DNA of 64,000 nt from Actinomycetota bacterium (GTDB taxonomy: Bacteria > Actinomycetota > Actinomycetes > Streptosporangiales > Streptosporangiaceae): positions 13,318-77,317 of the forward strand of contig PMSU01000104.1 of assembly GCA_003168255.1 (NCBI GenBank), in the 5' to 3' direction. Below the pieces are notes generated by a model, which was not told the DNA's origin, did no database searches, and was given only the letters and a program-made list of their open reading frames with translations. The stretch's first letter is position 1; each line of letters begins with the position of its first letter. Position numbers and translations under genes: made by a program. Below, in pieces: positions 36,801 to 44,571 of the stretch.

Positions 36801-39350
36801 ACGGTCTGCGAACTGACCGGCGCCGGTGGGCTCCTAGAGGTGATCCGCGCCAACCTGGCCACGATTCCGGCGGATCGCTCTCGCGTCGTTGACCTCTATC
36901 TCACCTGGCCTGAGGCGCCCGCGTCCGCCAGCGAGGTCTCGAAGCACCTCCAGATGATGCTGTCGGAGTCGCAGCTGCCGCCGCTGGTGCGGCGGTTCAC
37001 CATCGTGGTCTGCCAGGGCGTAGGGCAGCCTGTCACCTATTTCACCTTCCGGCCCTCGGCGCAGGACGTGGCCGAGGACGAACTGGTCCGCGGGATTCAC
37101 CCGACCGTCGGTCACTTCCTCAACCTGTCGCGTCTGCGCAACTTCCGGCTCACCCGGCTGGACGCACCGCAGGACGTCCTGCTCTACCACTGCGTTTCCC
37201 CGGCCAACGAGGCCGACCAGCGGCTGGTGGCGCTGGCCCAGGTGCGCCAGTTCGCCGTGATTCGCGATGCCAGCGGCCAGATCGCCTCAGTGCCTAGCGT
37301 CGAAGGCATGCTGGGCGCATGCGTGGAGGCCATCGGGCGAGCCAGGCACGAGCGTGGCTCGGCCGGTGCCAAGCTGGACATGAACCAGATCTGGCTGCAC
37401 ATCCGGCCAATCGTCGATGTCGATCTTAACGAGCTGGCTGCCTGGCAGCGCTTGGTCGCGCCGCTCATCGCGGAGGCCGGCGTCGGGGAGGTCATCGGCC
37501 AGGGCAGGATCGTGGCACCCGACGGCAGCCTCCAGCCCATCGCCACCCGGTATGTCTCCGTCCCGGGATCGGGCGGGATGGTGTCCGTCGGCCCGCCGCC
37601 GACAGAGCCACTCGAGCCGATGGACGACTACGCCCAGAAGGTGCTGGCGTGCCGGCGCCGGGGGACGGTCTATCCCTTCGAGATCACGAGCATGCTGGCC
37701 GGCCCGGACGGCACGTTCACGGAGTACGACCTCGATGACAGCGGCGCGCTGGTCCCGGTCGACCGCCCCCGCGGCCTCAACCGGGCCGGCATCGTCGCCG
37801 GTGCCGTTTGCACCCCGACGGCGCAGCATCGCGACGGCGTGAGCCGTATCGTCCTGCTCGGCGATCCGACCAAGACACTCGGCGCGGTGTCCGAGCCGGA
37901 GTGCCAGCGGGTGATCGCCGCGCTGGATCTGGCCGAGGAAAAGGGGATTCCAGTCGAATGGTTCGCCCTCTCCGCCGGTGCCCGCATCTCCATGGACTCC
38001 GGCACCGAAAATATGGACTGGGTAGCCAGGGCACTCAAACGGATCGTTGAATTTACTCAGAACGGTGGCGAGATAAACGTCGTGGTGGCCGGCATCAACG
38101 TCGGGGCCCAGCCGTACTGGAACGCGGAAGCCACGATGCTCATGCACACCAAGGGCATACTCGTCATGACGCCCGACAGCGCGATGGTGCTCACCGGCAA
38201 GCAATCGCTGGACTTTTCCGGCGGCGTATCGGCGGAGGACAACTTCGGGATCGGCGGGTACGACCGCGTCATGGGGCCGAACGGGCAGGCCCAGTACTGG
38301 GCGCCCGACCTGGCCGGTGCCCGCGACGTGCTGATGGCCCACTACGACCACACCTACGTCGTGCCAGGGGAAGCCGCCCCCCGCCGGGCGGCGACGTCCG
38401 ACCCGGCCGACCGCGACATCTCGGCCTATCCGCATGAGCTCGCCGACAGTGGCTTCAAGACGGTAGGCGACATCTTCTCCGCGACCGCCAACCCGGACCG
38501 GAAGAAGGCCTTCGATATACGCACCGTCATGCACGCCATCGTCGACCAGGACCACCCGGTACTCGAACGGTGGGCTGGCATGGCCGACGCCGAGACCGCG
38601 GTCGTTCAGGACGCGCGCCTCGGTGGCTGGCCGGTCTGCGTGCTCGGGATCGAGTCCAAACCGGTTCCGCGGCGAGGGTTCCCGCCCACCGACGGGCCGA
38701 ACACCTACACGGCCGGCACGCTGTTCCCCCGCTCGTCGAAGAAGGTCGCGCACGCAATCAACGCGGCAAGTGGCAATCGGCCGGTGGTCGTGCTGGCCAA
38801 TCTCTCGGGCTTTGACGGCTCCCCGGACTCGATGCGCAACCTCCAGCTGGAGTACGGGGCAGAGATCGGGCGCGCCATCGTCAACTTCACGGGTCAGATC
38901 GTGTTCTGCGTGATCTCGCGCTACCACGGAGGTGCCTTCGTGGTGTTCTCCAAGGCTCTCAACCCCCATATGACGGTGCTCGCGGTGGAGGGCTCATATG
39001 CCTCGGTGATCGGCGGCGCGCCAGCGGCTGCGGTGGTGTTCACCGGCGCGGTGAACTCGCTCACCGCGCGGGATCCCAGGGTGGAGGACCTCATGGGCCG
39101 CATGGCGGTCGCGGCGGGCGCTGAGCGGGCTGGGCTCGCGACCGAGCTGCTCGAGCTGCGCTCGTCGGTCCGCGTCGAGAAGCTCGGGCAGGTCGCCGCG
39201 GAGTTCGACGCAGTGCATAGCATCCAGCGAGCTGTAGAGGTCGGCTCGGTAGACGCGGTCATCGCCGCGCACGAGGTGCGTCCCCGGATCATCGCGACCG
39301 TCGATGCCTGGATGCGGCGCGATGTCCCCCCGAGCGGGGATCCGAGCTGA
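33825..39350 (+). CDS. Single-chain acyl-CoA carboxylase (BC-BCCP-central-CT, eukaryote-like order)
   Basis: The product is 1841 residues. Biotin carboxylase spans about 1-450 (IAIVNRGEAAMRLI, the ATP-grasp AGGGGRGIRMV loop, EVNTRLQVEHP). A biotinyl domain with LESMKMET has its Lys at residue 621. A long helical central region covers about 680-1250. The carboxyltransferase part is about 1270-1800 (YPFEITSML, GSYASVIGGAPAAAVVF). This order is that of eukaryotic ACC, whereas bacterial enzymes are normally split into separate subunits. It would carboxylate acetyl-CoA to malonyl-CoA; a longer acyl-CoA substrate cannot be excluded. ATG at 33825 follows AGGAGGG. It stands alone downstream of a two-box element. 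Confidence 0.92.
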   Translation: MFSRIAIVNRGEAAMRLIHAVRELNAERDPQIKTIALYTDGERQATFVREADLSYCLGPAAARPYLNLDVLERAMTDTGADAAWVGWGFVAEDPAFADLCERIGVTFIGPSAEAMRRLGDKIGSKLLAEEVGVPVAPWSRGPVDDLDAALAASRQIGYPLMLKATAGGGGRGIRMVSSDDELRDAYARTREEAARSFGSGVVFLERLVTGARHVEVQVIADSHGTAWALGVRDCSLQRRNQKVIEESASPVLTGAQTAELKSSAERLAKAVGYCGACTVEFLYHPQQQFFAFLEVNTRLQVEHPITEVTTDVDLVKAQLHVASGQPLIGDVPAEVGHAVEARLNAEDPDRDFAPSPGRIDVMRLPSGPGIRVDTGVSEGDVIPSDFDSMIAKIIAFGSDRDEALARLRRALAETTVVIDGGTTNKGFLLGLLDEPEVIDGSAETGWIDRARGEGRLVSQRHLGVALTAAAIGGYEEAEEVERARFFETARGGRPHVQHEVGRPIDLKLRGHGYKVTVARTGPTRYRVAIGSDGDALMVDAILERLDAYFGQLTVADEHFRLVTATHGPVQLVEVDGITHRVSRDEGGVLRSPAPALVVATLVEVGADVEAGAPVLVLESMKMETVLRAPIAGRMRELLVTAGSQVETGAPLARLEPFGDGEAVESGDGGADLMIPVPSQVMEVGDRGARALEDLRSMLLGFDVDPGDKSGTLDRYLADRAELRAAGAVPMAAEMDVLSVFTDLTELMRANPAGDERSADTQVHSAREHLHTYLQSLDVDRGDLPDAFMTRLTRALGHYGVSDLDRTAGLEEAVFRILLAHQRNTTDVIVVTTLLQAWIAEPAPAEELHLRARETLDRLALATQLRFPVVSDLARSVRFRWFDQPEIDAARLTMLAGIPDELRALAEAPETADRAARIAALAGIPERLVSFFADRIEGGRFSSPEPILEALALRHYHEYELHGLHNFDVDGRPFVAGDFSSGQQPSYLLSTLGTVCELTGAGGLLEVIRANLATIPADRSRVVDLYLTWPEAPASASEVSKHLQMMLSESQLPPLVRRFTIVVCQGVGQPVTYFTFRPSAQDVAEDELVRGIHPTVGHFLNLSRLRNFRLTRLDAPQDVLLYHCVSPANEADQRLVALAQVRQFAVIRDASGQIASVPSVEGMLGACVEAIGRARHERGSAGAKLDMNQIWLHIRPIVDVDLNELAAWQRLVAPLIAEAGVGEVIGQGRIVAPDGSLQPIATRYVSVPGSGGMVSVGPPPTEPLEPMDDYAQKVLACRRRGTVYPFEITSMLAGPDGTFTEYDLDDSGALVPVDRPRGLNRAGIVAGAVCTPTAQHRDGVSRIVLLGDPTKTLGAVSEPECQRVIAALDLAEEKGIPVEWFALSAGARISMDSGTENMDWVARALKRIVEFTQNGGEINVVVAGINVGAQPYWNAEATMLMHTKGILVMTPDSAMVLTGKQSLDFSGGVSAEDNFGIGGYDRVMGPNGQAQYWAPDLAGARDVLMAHYDHTYVVPGEAAPRRAATSDPADRDISAYPHELADSGFKTVGDIFSATANPDRKKAFDIRTVMHAIVDQDHPVLERWAGMADAETAVVQDARLGGWPVCVLGIESKPVPRRGFPPTDGPNTYTAGTLFPRSSKKVAHAINAASGNRPVVVLANLSGFDGSPDSMRNLQLEYGAEIGRAIVNFTGQIVFCVISRYHGGAFVVFSKALNPHMTVLAVEGSYASVIGGAPAAAVVFTGAVNSLTARDPRVEDLMGRMAVAAGAERAGLATELLELRSSVRVEKLGQVAAEFDAVHSIQRAVEVGSVDAVIAAHEVRPRIIATVDAWMRRDVPPSGDPS

Positions 39351-39822
39351 TCGGCGGGTCGCCGTGCGCGGCAGCTGAGCTTCCGCCACCCGGCGGACGG
39401 TTCACCACACTGCTCGCTGGCGCCCGCAGCACCTGATCGAGCCCGCAGCGCCCGATCGAGCCCGGGGCACAGCAAGCCTGCGCCGCGCCTGCCCCGGCCT
39501 GCCCCCCGGCCTGCCCCCGATCTGCCTCCGATCTGTCCCGATCTGCCCTCGATCTGCCCCAGGGCCTCGCTGACGCTCGGCCGCAGGGCTCCTTCCATTG
39601 ACACCACGGCCGAGATACCATACTTTAGGAATGGTTCTTATAGAACGGTTCACCAAGAACGGAACTCCGCCAAGGCCGTGCCGGAAGCCGTCGGCAGCCG
39701 AGGTCGCCCGAAGCCGCCGGCAGCAGCCGTGCTCGAAGCCGACGGCAGCAGGGAACCCGAACATCACGCACCGGGCAAAGCCGTTGTCCGCAGCAGGAGA
39801 TCGACCAAGGAGATCGAATGCG
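39351..39822. other. Intergenic leader of the fabG operon
   Basis: This stretch of about 470 bp has three parts: a 3' trailer, a low-complexity patch at about 39480-39560 in which CGATCTGCCC-like units recur, and the promoter/operator at 39598-39651. The leader from the promoter to the fabG start is about 170 nt. I see no gene, and no riboswitch I can name. Confidence 0.5.
39598..39651 (+). promoter_or_regulatory. fabG operon promoter with two-box element, copy 7
   Basis: A -35 TTGACA (39598-39603) and a -10 TACTTT (39621-39626) are separated by 17 bp. Two bases later come GAATGGTTC (39629-39637) and GAACGGTTC (39643-39651), the best pair of boxes in the window. The boxes would cover the transcription start, a classic repressor position. 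Confidence 0.8.
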
Positions 39823-40590
39823 ATGAAGATGCAGGACAAGGTCGCTCTGGTAACGGGCGGTGCCAAGGGCATCGGCCGGGCAATCTGTATCGCGCTGGCC
39901 GACGAGGGCGCGAGTGTCGCAGTGAACTATCGGTCGAGCAAGGCCCAGGCCCAGGAGCTCGTGGATGAGATCGAGGCGGCCGGAGGCAAAAGCGTTGCCA
40001 TTGCCGGTGACGTCTCGAACCCGGCCGAGGCAGTTTCGATGGTCGAGCAAACGATCGCGGAGCTCGGCGGTCTCCACGTTCTCGTCAACAATGCTGGCAT
40101 CGTCAAGGACACGCTGATCTTCAATATGGAGCCCGAAGACTGGCAGTCAGTGATGAACGTCAACTTTGGCGGTGTCTTCAATTCGACCAAAGCCACGCTG
40201 GGCCACTTCATGGCGCAGCGTGAGGGATCGATCATTAACATCTCGTCGGTAATGGGTGAGCGAGGCTGGATCGGGCAGGCGAACTACTCTGCCTCCAAGG
40301 GAGCCATCAACGCGTTCACCCGCAGTGCCGCGGTCGAGCTTGCGCGATTCGGCATCCGGGTGAACGCCGTGCTGCCAGGTTTCGCGCCCACCGATATGGT
40401 ATCCGGCCTAGTCGATAAGGGCGGCAAGGGTATCAAGAAGCAGATCCCCCTTCGAGATTTCGCTCGGGTGGAGGACGTCGCAGCTCTTACGGTCTTCCTG
40501 GCCAGCCCGGATTCCGCGTATCTGACCGGGACCTGCCTGCCCGTCGATGGCGGCGCGAGTGCACAGCTCGGACTCGGGCGCCCCGAATGA
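39823..40590 (+). CDS. fabG: 3-ketoacyl-ACP reductase
   Basis: 255 residues from the ATG at 39823, which has AAGGAG eight bases upstream. An earlier in-frame start at 39598 lies on the promoter and was rejected. Short-chain dehydrogenase motifs: TGGAKGIGRA, NNAG and the catalytic Ser/Tyr/Lys in ISSVMGERGWIGQANYSASK. It would reduce the 3-ketoacyl-ACP formed by the KS enzymes of the same operon, using NADPH. It is the first gene of a 12-gene operon that runs to 52098. Confidence 0.95.
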   Translation: MKMQDKVALVTGGAKGIGRAICIALADEGASVAVNYRSSKAQAQELVDEIEAAGGKSVAIAGDVSNPAEAVSMVEQTIAELGGLHVLVNNAGIVKDTLIFNMEPEDWQSVMNVNFGGVFNSTKATLGHFMAQREGSIINISSVMGERGWIGQANYSASKGAINAFTRSAAVELARFGIRVNAVLPGFAPTDMVSGLVDKGGKGIKKQIPLRDFARVEDVAALTVFLASPDSAYLTGTCLPVDGGASAQLGLGRPE

Positions 40591-40657
40591 CCATGGTCAA
40601 CAGCGTCGGTGCGCCTCAGCGTCCACCCACGGATTCCCCACATATAAGGAGCACGGA

Positions 40658-41062
40658 ATGACGAACGTAGAGTTCTTGCCGCAGGTCCGCTCAGCGGTGG
40701 CCGAGGCCCTCGGCATAGAAGAGGATGAAGTAACCCCCCAAGCGACCCTGCTCGACGAGCTCGGAGCGGAATCCATCGATCTGCTCGACATGCTATTCAG
40801 GCTACAGCGCTCGATGGGCGTCAAGATTCAGGCCGCGGATCTCGCCAACTATGTTCAGGGTGGTATCCCTGATGACGACTTCGGTAGCGAGGAGCAGGAC
40901 GTCATCACCCCGGCCGGCATGGCGCAGCTGAAGATCGTGATGCCGCAGATTATCCCGATGAATCTTGATGGAAAGCTTCAGCCCGAGAAGGTCATGAGCT
41001 ATTTCACCGTGCAGAATCTGGTGGACATGGTGACTTCTCGTGCGACGCCAGTCGGCACCTGA
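40658..41062 (+). CDS. Acyl carrier protein with extended C-terminus
   Basis: 135 residues from the ATG at 40658 behind AAGGAG. The ACP fold covers about the first 85 residues, with the phosphopantetheine site Ser39 in LGAESIDLLD. A normal ACP would end near residue 80-85; this one has about 50 more residues (ITPAGMAQLKIVMPQIIP and FTVQNLVDMV), partly amphipathic helix. It is the only free ACP in the window and is the likely carrier for the KS, FabG and hotdog enzymes around it. It must be activated by a phosphopantetheinyl transferase encoded elsewhere. Confidence 0.9.
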   Translation: MTNVEFLPQVRSAVAEALGIEEDEVTPQATLLDELGAESIDLLDMLFRLQRSMGVKIQAADLANYVQGGIPDDDFGSEEQDVITPAGMAQLKIVMPQIIPMNLDGKLQPEKVMSYFTVQNLVDMVTSRATPVGT

Positions 41063-41119
41063 GCTGGCGGCTCGCTTCCAGGAACGCGCCGATGAACGGG
41101 CTGGGACGAAGGCAAGGGA

Positions 41120-41566
41120 ATGCCGATGCGTTTTCACCTGATTGACCGGATAGACGAGTTCGAGCCAGGCAAGCACTTGCGTGGCCGCAAGCTCGTGTCC
41201 GGCAGCGAGGAATTCTGGGATGACGTGCCGGGCGGCCCGGCGATGCCCGCGCCGCTGGTGCTCGAGGCGCTCTGCCAGGCAGGGACATGGCTGATCATGC
41301 TCTCGACGGACCGCCGCAAGAGAGCCGCGCTCCTACAGGTCGGGAACGTGCGCTTCTCCGGCGATGTGCGGCCCGGCGATGTGCTGGTCCTCGACGGGGT
41401 CGTCGAGTCAATGAGCGACGAGATGGCCGTGCTGTCGGGAAGCGCCACAGTTGACGGCACGCCGGTCATGCAAGCAACAGACATCATGTGCGCGCTGATC
41501 GACGCCGACGACCTCGAAGATCCCGAAGATAGTGAACGCATGCTGCGCGTGCTGACTCGCTCATGA
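41120..41566 (+). CDS. FabZ-like hotdog subunit A (Glu kept, His lost)
   Basis: 148 residues, the normal FabZ size. The motif that in FabZ reads HFPGxPVMPGVLxxE here reads DVPGGPAMPAPLVLE: the catalytic His is Asp35, while the Glu is kept as Glu49. In FabZ the active site is formed by His of one subunit and Glu of its partner, so this protein alone should not be a normal dehydratase. The hotdog protein two genes downstream has the opposite loss, and a heterodimer would rebuild a complete site. The end overlaps the next KS gene (ATGA). The start could also be the ATG two codons later. Confidence 0.85.
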   Translation: MPMRFHLIDRIDEFEPGKHLRGRKLVSGSEEFWDDVPGGPAMPAPLVLEALCQAGTWLIMLSTDRRKRAALLQVGNVRFSGDVRPGDVLVLDGVVESMSDEMAVLSGSATVDGTPVMQATDIMCALIDADDLEDPEDSERMLRVLTRS

Positions 41567-42831
41567 GGCCGGCCCAGCGCCGCGTGGTCATTACCGGGAT
41601 CGGCGCCGTGACGCCTGTCGGCAACGACGCTGCCACGACCTGGACGTCATTCATGGCCGGCCGCAGCGGCGTAGGGCCCATCACTACATTCGACGCATCG
41701 ACGTTTCCCGTCCGCATTGCGGGCATGGTGCGGGACTTTGATCCCGAATCCCGTATTCCCCGAGCGGACCTCCGGCGTAATTTGTCGCGTCAGGGCATGT
41801 TCGGCGTTGCCGCCGCGCAGGAGGCGCTGGCGGACGCCGGCGTCGGCGCGGACACCTATCGGCCACGTGACCGGGGGGTAAGCGTCGGCGCCACCTCGGG
41901 CCGCCCTTCCCTCGATGAGCTAGCCGAGATCTTCCACCGGTTCCGAGACTCGCTGCCGCTGTACCGCCAGCCGCTGGAGCATGTGCTGGAGCGTGACCAG
42001 AACGTTCCGGCCGCGGCAATCGCTAGGTCGGCCGGATGCGAGGGCCCGATGCTGGGCATCTCCACCGCCTGCACAGCCTCCGGCCATGCGATAGGCGAGG
42101 CATATCGGCGCATCCAGGAGGGCGATGCCCGATTGATGATCGCCGGCGGCTACGACTCCCTCATCTCCTGGCTCGACATCCTTGGCTTCTCCCTGCTTGG
42201 GGCTCTGACCACGGATTTTGCCGACGAGCCCGAGCGGGCATCGCGACCGTTCAGCGCCGATCGGTCGGGGTTCGTGCTCGGTGAGGGCGCCGCTATGTTC
42301 GTCCTGGAGGACCTCGAGGGTGCCCGCGAGCGCGGCGCGACCATCCACGCGGAACTCACGGGCTATGCGGCCACTATGAATGCTTACCGCATGACCGACC
42401 CGCCGCCCGACGGTGGCGGTGTCACCCTGGCGATGGCGCGGGCGCTAGAGGAGTCTGATGTCCCGCCGGAGGACATCGGCTACATCGCCGCGCACGGCAC
42501 GTCAACACCGGGCAACGACCTGTGCGAGACGCTGGCGATCAAGGATGTTTTCGGTGCGCACGCACCGCAGCTCGCGATCAGCTCGGTCAAGTCCATGGTC
42601 GGCCACCTCACCGCGGCAGCTGCCGGCGTCGGCCTCATCGGCGCGCTGGGCGTGCTGCGGGAAGGGCGGGCGCCGCCGACGATCAACCTTGAGAGCCCGG
42701 GCCCGAAACTCGACCTGGACTACGTCCCCAACACGGCTAAATCCGTGGACACCAGCGCAGCAATGGTCAACGCCTTCGCCTTCGGCGGAACCAACGCCTG
42801 CTTTATCCTGGAGAAGGTGCGTGCGTCATGA
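41563..42831 (+). CDS. Ketosynthase (FabF type), catalytically complete
   Basis: 422 residues of thiolase fold. The active-site set is present: Cys170 in STACTASG, His in AAHGTSTPGND, and His in SVKSMVGHLTAAAAG, together with the C-terminal FAFGGTNAC. It would condense malonyl-ACP with the growing chain. It starts in an ATGA overlap with hotdog subunit A and ends in an ATGA overlap with hotdog subunit B. The CLF-like protein at 43250 is the probable partner, giving a type II KS-CLF heterodimer. Confidence 0.93.
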   Translation: MRPAQRRVVITGIGAVTPVGNDAATTWTSFMAGRSGVGPITTFDASTFPVRIAGMVRDFDPESRIPRADLRRNLSRQGMFGVAAAQEALADAGVGADTYRPRDRGVSVGATSGRPSLDELAEIFHRFRDSLPLYRQPLEHVLERDQNVPAAAIARSAGCEGPMLGISTACTASGHAIGEAYRRIQEGDARLMIAGGYDSLISWLDILGFSLLGALTTDFADEPERASRPFSADRSGFVLGEGAAMFVLEDLEGARERGATIHAELTGYAATMNAYRMTDPPPDGGGVTLAMARALEESDVPPEDIGYIAAHGTSTPGNDLCETLAIKDVFGAHAPQLAISSVKSMVGHLTAAAAGVGLIGALGVLREGRAPPTINLESPGPKLDLDYVPNTAKSVDTSAAMVNAFAFGGTNACFILEKVRAS

Positions 42832-43253
42832 TTCACGCGACGGTTCCGTCGACTACCACCACGGGCCAGCTGATCAGTCTCGACCGCATTCTCGTTGTGG
42901 AGCCAGGTCGCCGGGCCGAGGCCGTATGCAATGTCCCCGGCACGCTCGCCATCTTCGATAGCCACTTCCCGCGCTTTCCGGTACTGCCTGGCGTTATCAT
43001 TCTCGGCAGTCTCGCCAAGCTGGCCGCGTTGTTGCTGCACGAATCAACTCAGCAAGAGTGGCGGCTGGCCGAGGCGCAAAGTGTGCGTTTTCGGCGGTTC
43101 GTGCAGCCCGGTGATGTCATGGAGCTGCTCGTCGAGCTGACCGAGCACGACGTCGGGCAGGCCGTGTGCAAAGCCTCCGCGTCTGTGGACGGCAAGCGGG
43201 TCACGACGATCGGCCGGCTGTTGCTCGTCAACGATCTGGCAGGTGCGACGTGA
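42828..43253 (+). CDS. FabZ-like hotdog subunit B (His kept, Glu lost)
   Basis: 141 residues. The FabZ motif is HFPRFPVLPGVIILG: the catalytic His is kept (His46), but the position of the catalytic Glu is Gly60. This is the mirror image of subunit A, which has Glu49 but Asp35 for His. It lies between two KS genes with ATGA and GTGA overlaps, so it is made in step with them. I infer an A-B heterodimer that dehydrates 3-hydroxyacyl-ACP. Alternatives are that it is a binding or scaffold subunit, or a thioesterase-like hotdog protein. Confidence 0.85.
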   Translation: MIHATVPSTTTTGQLISLDRILVVEPGRRAEAVCNVPGTLAIFDSHFPRFPVLPGVIILGSLAKLAALLLHESTQQEWRLAEAQSVRFRRFVQPGDVMELLVELTEHDVGQAVCKASASVDGKRVTTIGRLLLVNDLAGAT

Positions 43254-44533
43254 CCCGGGTCGTTATCTCCGGCGTGGGCCTCGTGACGCCTCTCGGGACT
43301 GGAACCGAGGTGACCTGGCAGGCCCTCATCGCCGGGAAAAGCGGCGTCGACCGGCTCAGGGGATTCGACGCCTCTTCGCTGCGAACGCAGCTCGGAGCGG
43401 AGATCCAAGACTTCGACCCGACCCAGTTCGTGGCTCAGCGGCGCATCCTGCGGAACATGACCCGCAACGATCAGCTCGCGGTGGCCGGTGCGGCACTGGC
43501 AATTCGGGACGCAGGTTGGGTCCTCGAGGACGGCGACGGGGACCGGGCCGGCCTGTTCATCGGCGGCAATAAGGAAATCTCCGAGCCATCGAAGGTCCTC
43601 GACGCAGTGCTCGTCTCCCGCAACGCCGACGGGAGCACCGACATGGCGCGAATGGGCACCGAGGGAGCCGAGCAGTTTTATCCCCTTTTCTATGTCGAGG
43701 GGCTCCAGGCAGCTGCGCTCTTTTATATTTCCCAGGCGCACGGGCTCCGTGGCACCAACACATACTTCGCCGGCACCGGCGACGCCAGCATGACAGCGAT
43801 AGGCAGGGCTTATCGAGCCGTCCGCCGGGGAGAGGCGACCATGGCGGTCGCCGGCGGGTTCGACGACGCGACGTCCTGGTGGAGCATGACGAAGCTGGAT
43901 GCTCTGGAGGTCATGACGAGCCATAACGACCTGGGCGCGGCCGCGTGCAGACCATATGACCGTGACCGCGACGGTTACGTGCTGGGGGAGGGCGCAGCGT
44001 TCGTCGTGCTCGAGGACGAGGACACCGCCCGCAAGCGCGGCGCGGACATATACGCCGAGATCGTCGGAACGCATTCGTCATTCGACCTCGATGGGCTCGT
44101 CACCCCGTCGCCTGACGGACGCTCCCTCGCCAGCGCGATCGGCGGGGCGCTCGATGAAGCCGGGGTGAGTCCCAGTGCCGTCGACTACGTGGCCACCGAT
44201 GGCTGCGCGACGAAGCCCGGCGACGCCAGCGAGGCGGCTGCCCTGCGGTCGGCATTGGGTCCCGCGGCGAGCCGGATCGCTGCGAGCAGCGTGAAGGCGG
44301 CAACGGGGCACCTCGTCGCAGCGTCCGGCGCGCTTAACGTCGCCGTCGCCGCGCTTGCGGTCCGGCACAACACGATTCCACCGACATTGAATCTCACCAA
44401 CGTCGATCCCGCCTGCGCGGGAATCGACTGGGTACCGAACGAGGCACGCAGCCAGCGCGTGGATCACGCGCTGGCCCTGGCGCGGGGCCTCGAAGGCCAG
44501 AACGTCGCGTTGCTGCTCCGAGCATCCGACTAG
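43250..44533 (+). CDS. Chain-length-factor-like ketosynthase without active Cys
   Basis: About 427 residues from GTG at 43250 (GTGA overlap with the previous stop). The KS fold is clear (VVISGVGLVTPLGTGTE, GGFDDATS), but the Cys loop reads AGTGDASM, with Asp at the Cys position, and the first His motif is TDGCATKPGD in place of HGTxT. The last His is present (ATGHLVAASG). This is the pattern of chain-length factors, which dimerise with a KS and shape the pocket without catalysing condensation themselves. The partner is probably the KS at 41563. Confidence 0.88.
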   Translation: MTRVVISGVGLVTPLGTGTEVTWQALIAGKSGVDRLRGFDASSLRTQLGAEIQDFDPTQFVAQRRILRNMTRNDQLAVAGAALAIRDAGWVLEDGDGDRAGLFIGGNKEISEPSKVLDAVLVSRNADGSTDMARMGTEGAEQFYPLFYVEGLQAAALFYISQAHGLRGTNTYFAGTGDASMTAIGRAYRAVRRGEATMAVAGGFDDATSWWSMTKLDALEVMTSHNDLGAAACRPYDRDRDGYVLGEGAAFVVLEDEDTARKRGADIYAEIVGTHSSFDLDGLVTPSPDGRSLASAIGGALDEAGVSPSAVDYVATDGCATKPGDASEAAALRSALGPAASRIAASSVKAATGHLVAASGALNVAVAALAVRHNTIPPTLNLTNVDPACAGIDWVPNEARSQRVDHALALARGLEGQNVALLLRASD

Positions 44534-44571
44534 CCCGCCGGATTAGCAGACCAAGAAACGAGGAGTCAGTC

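Noticed and set aside
37287-38969. A 560-codon minus-strand frame opposite the carboxylase
   Set aside because: Antisense shadow of the carboxyltransferase domain with no recognisable motif and no ribosome-binding site.
39480-39560. Repeated CGATCTGCCC-like units as a second operator array
   Set aside because: Spacing is irregular and the units are not found at other promoters of the locus; treated as low-complexity sequence.
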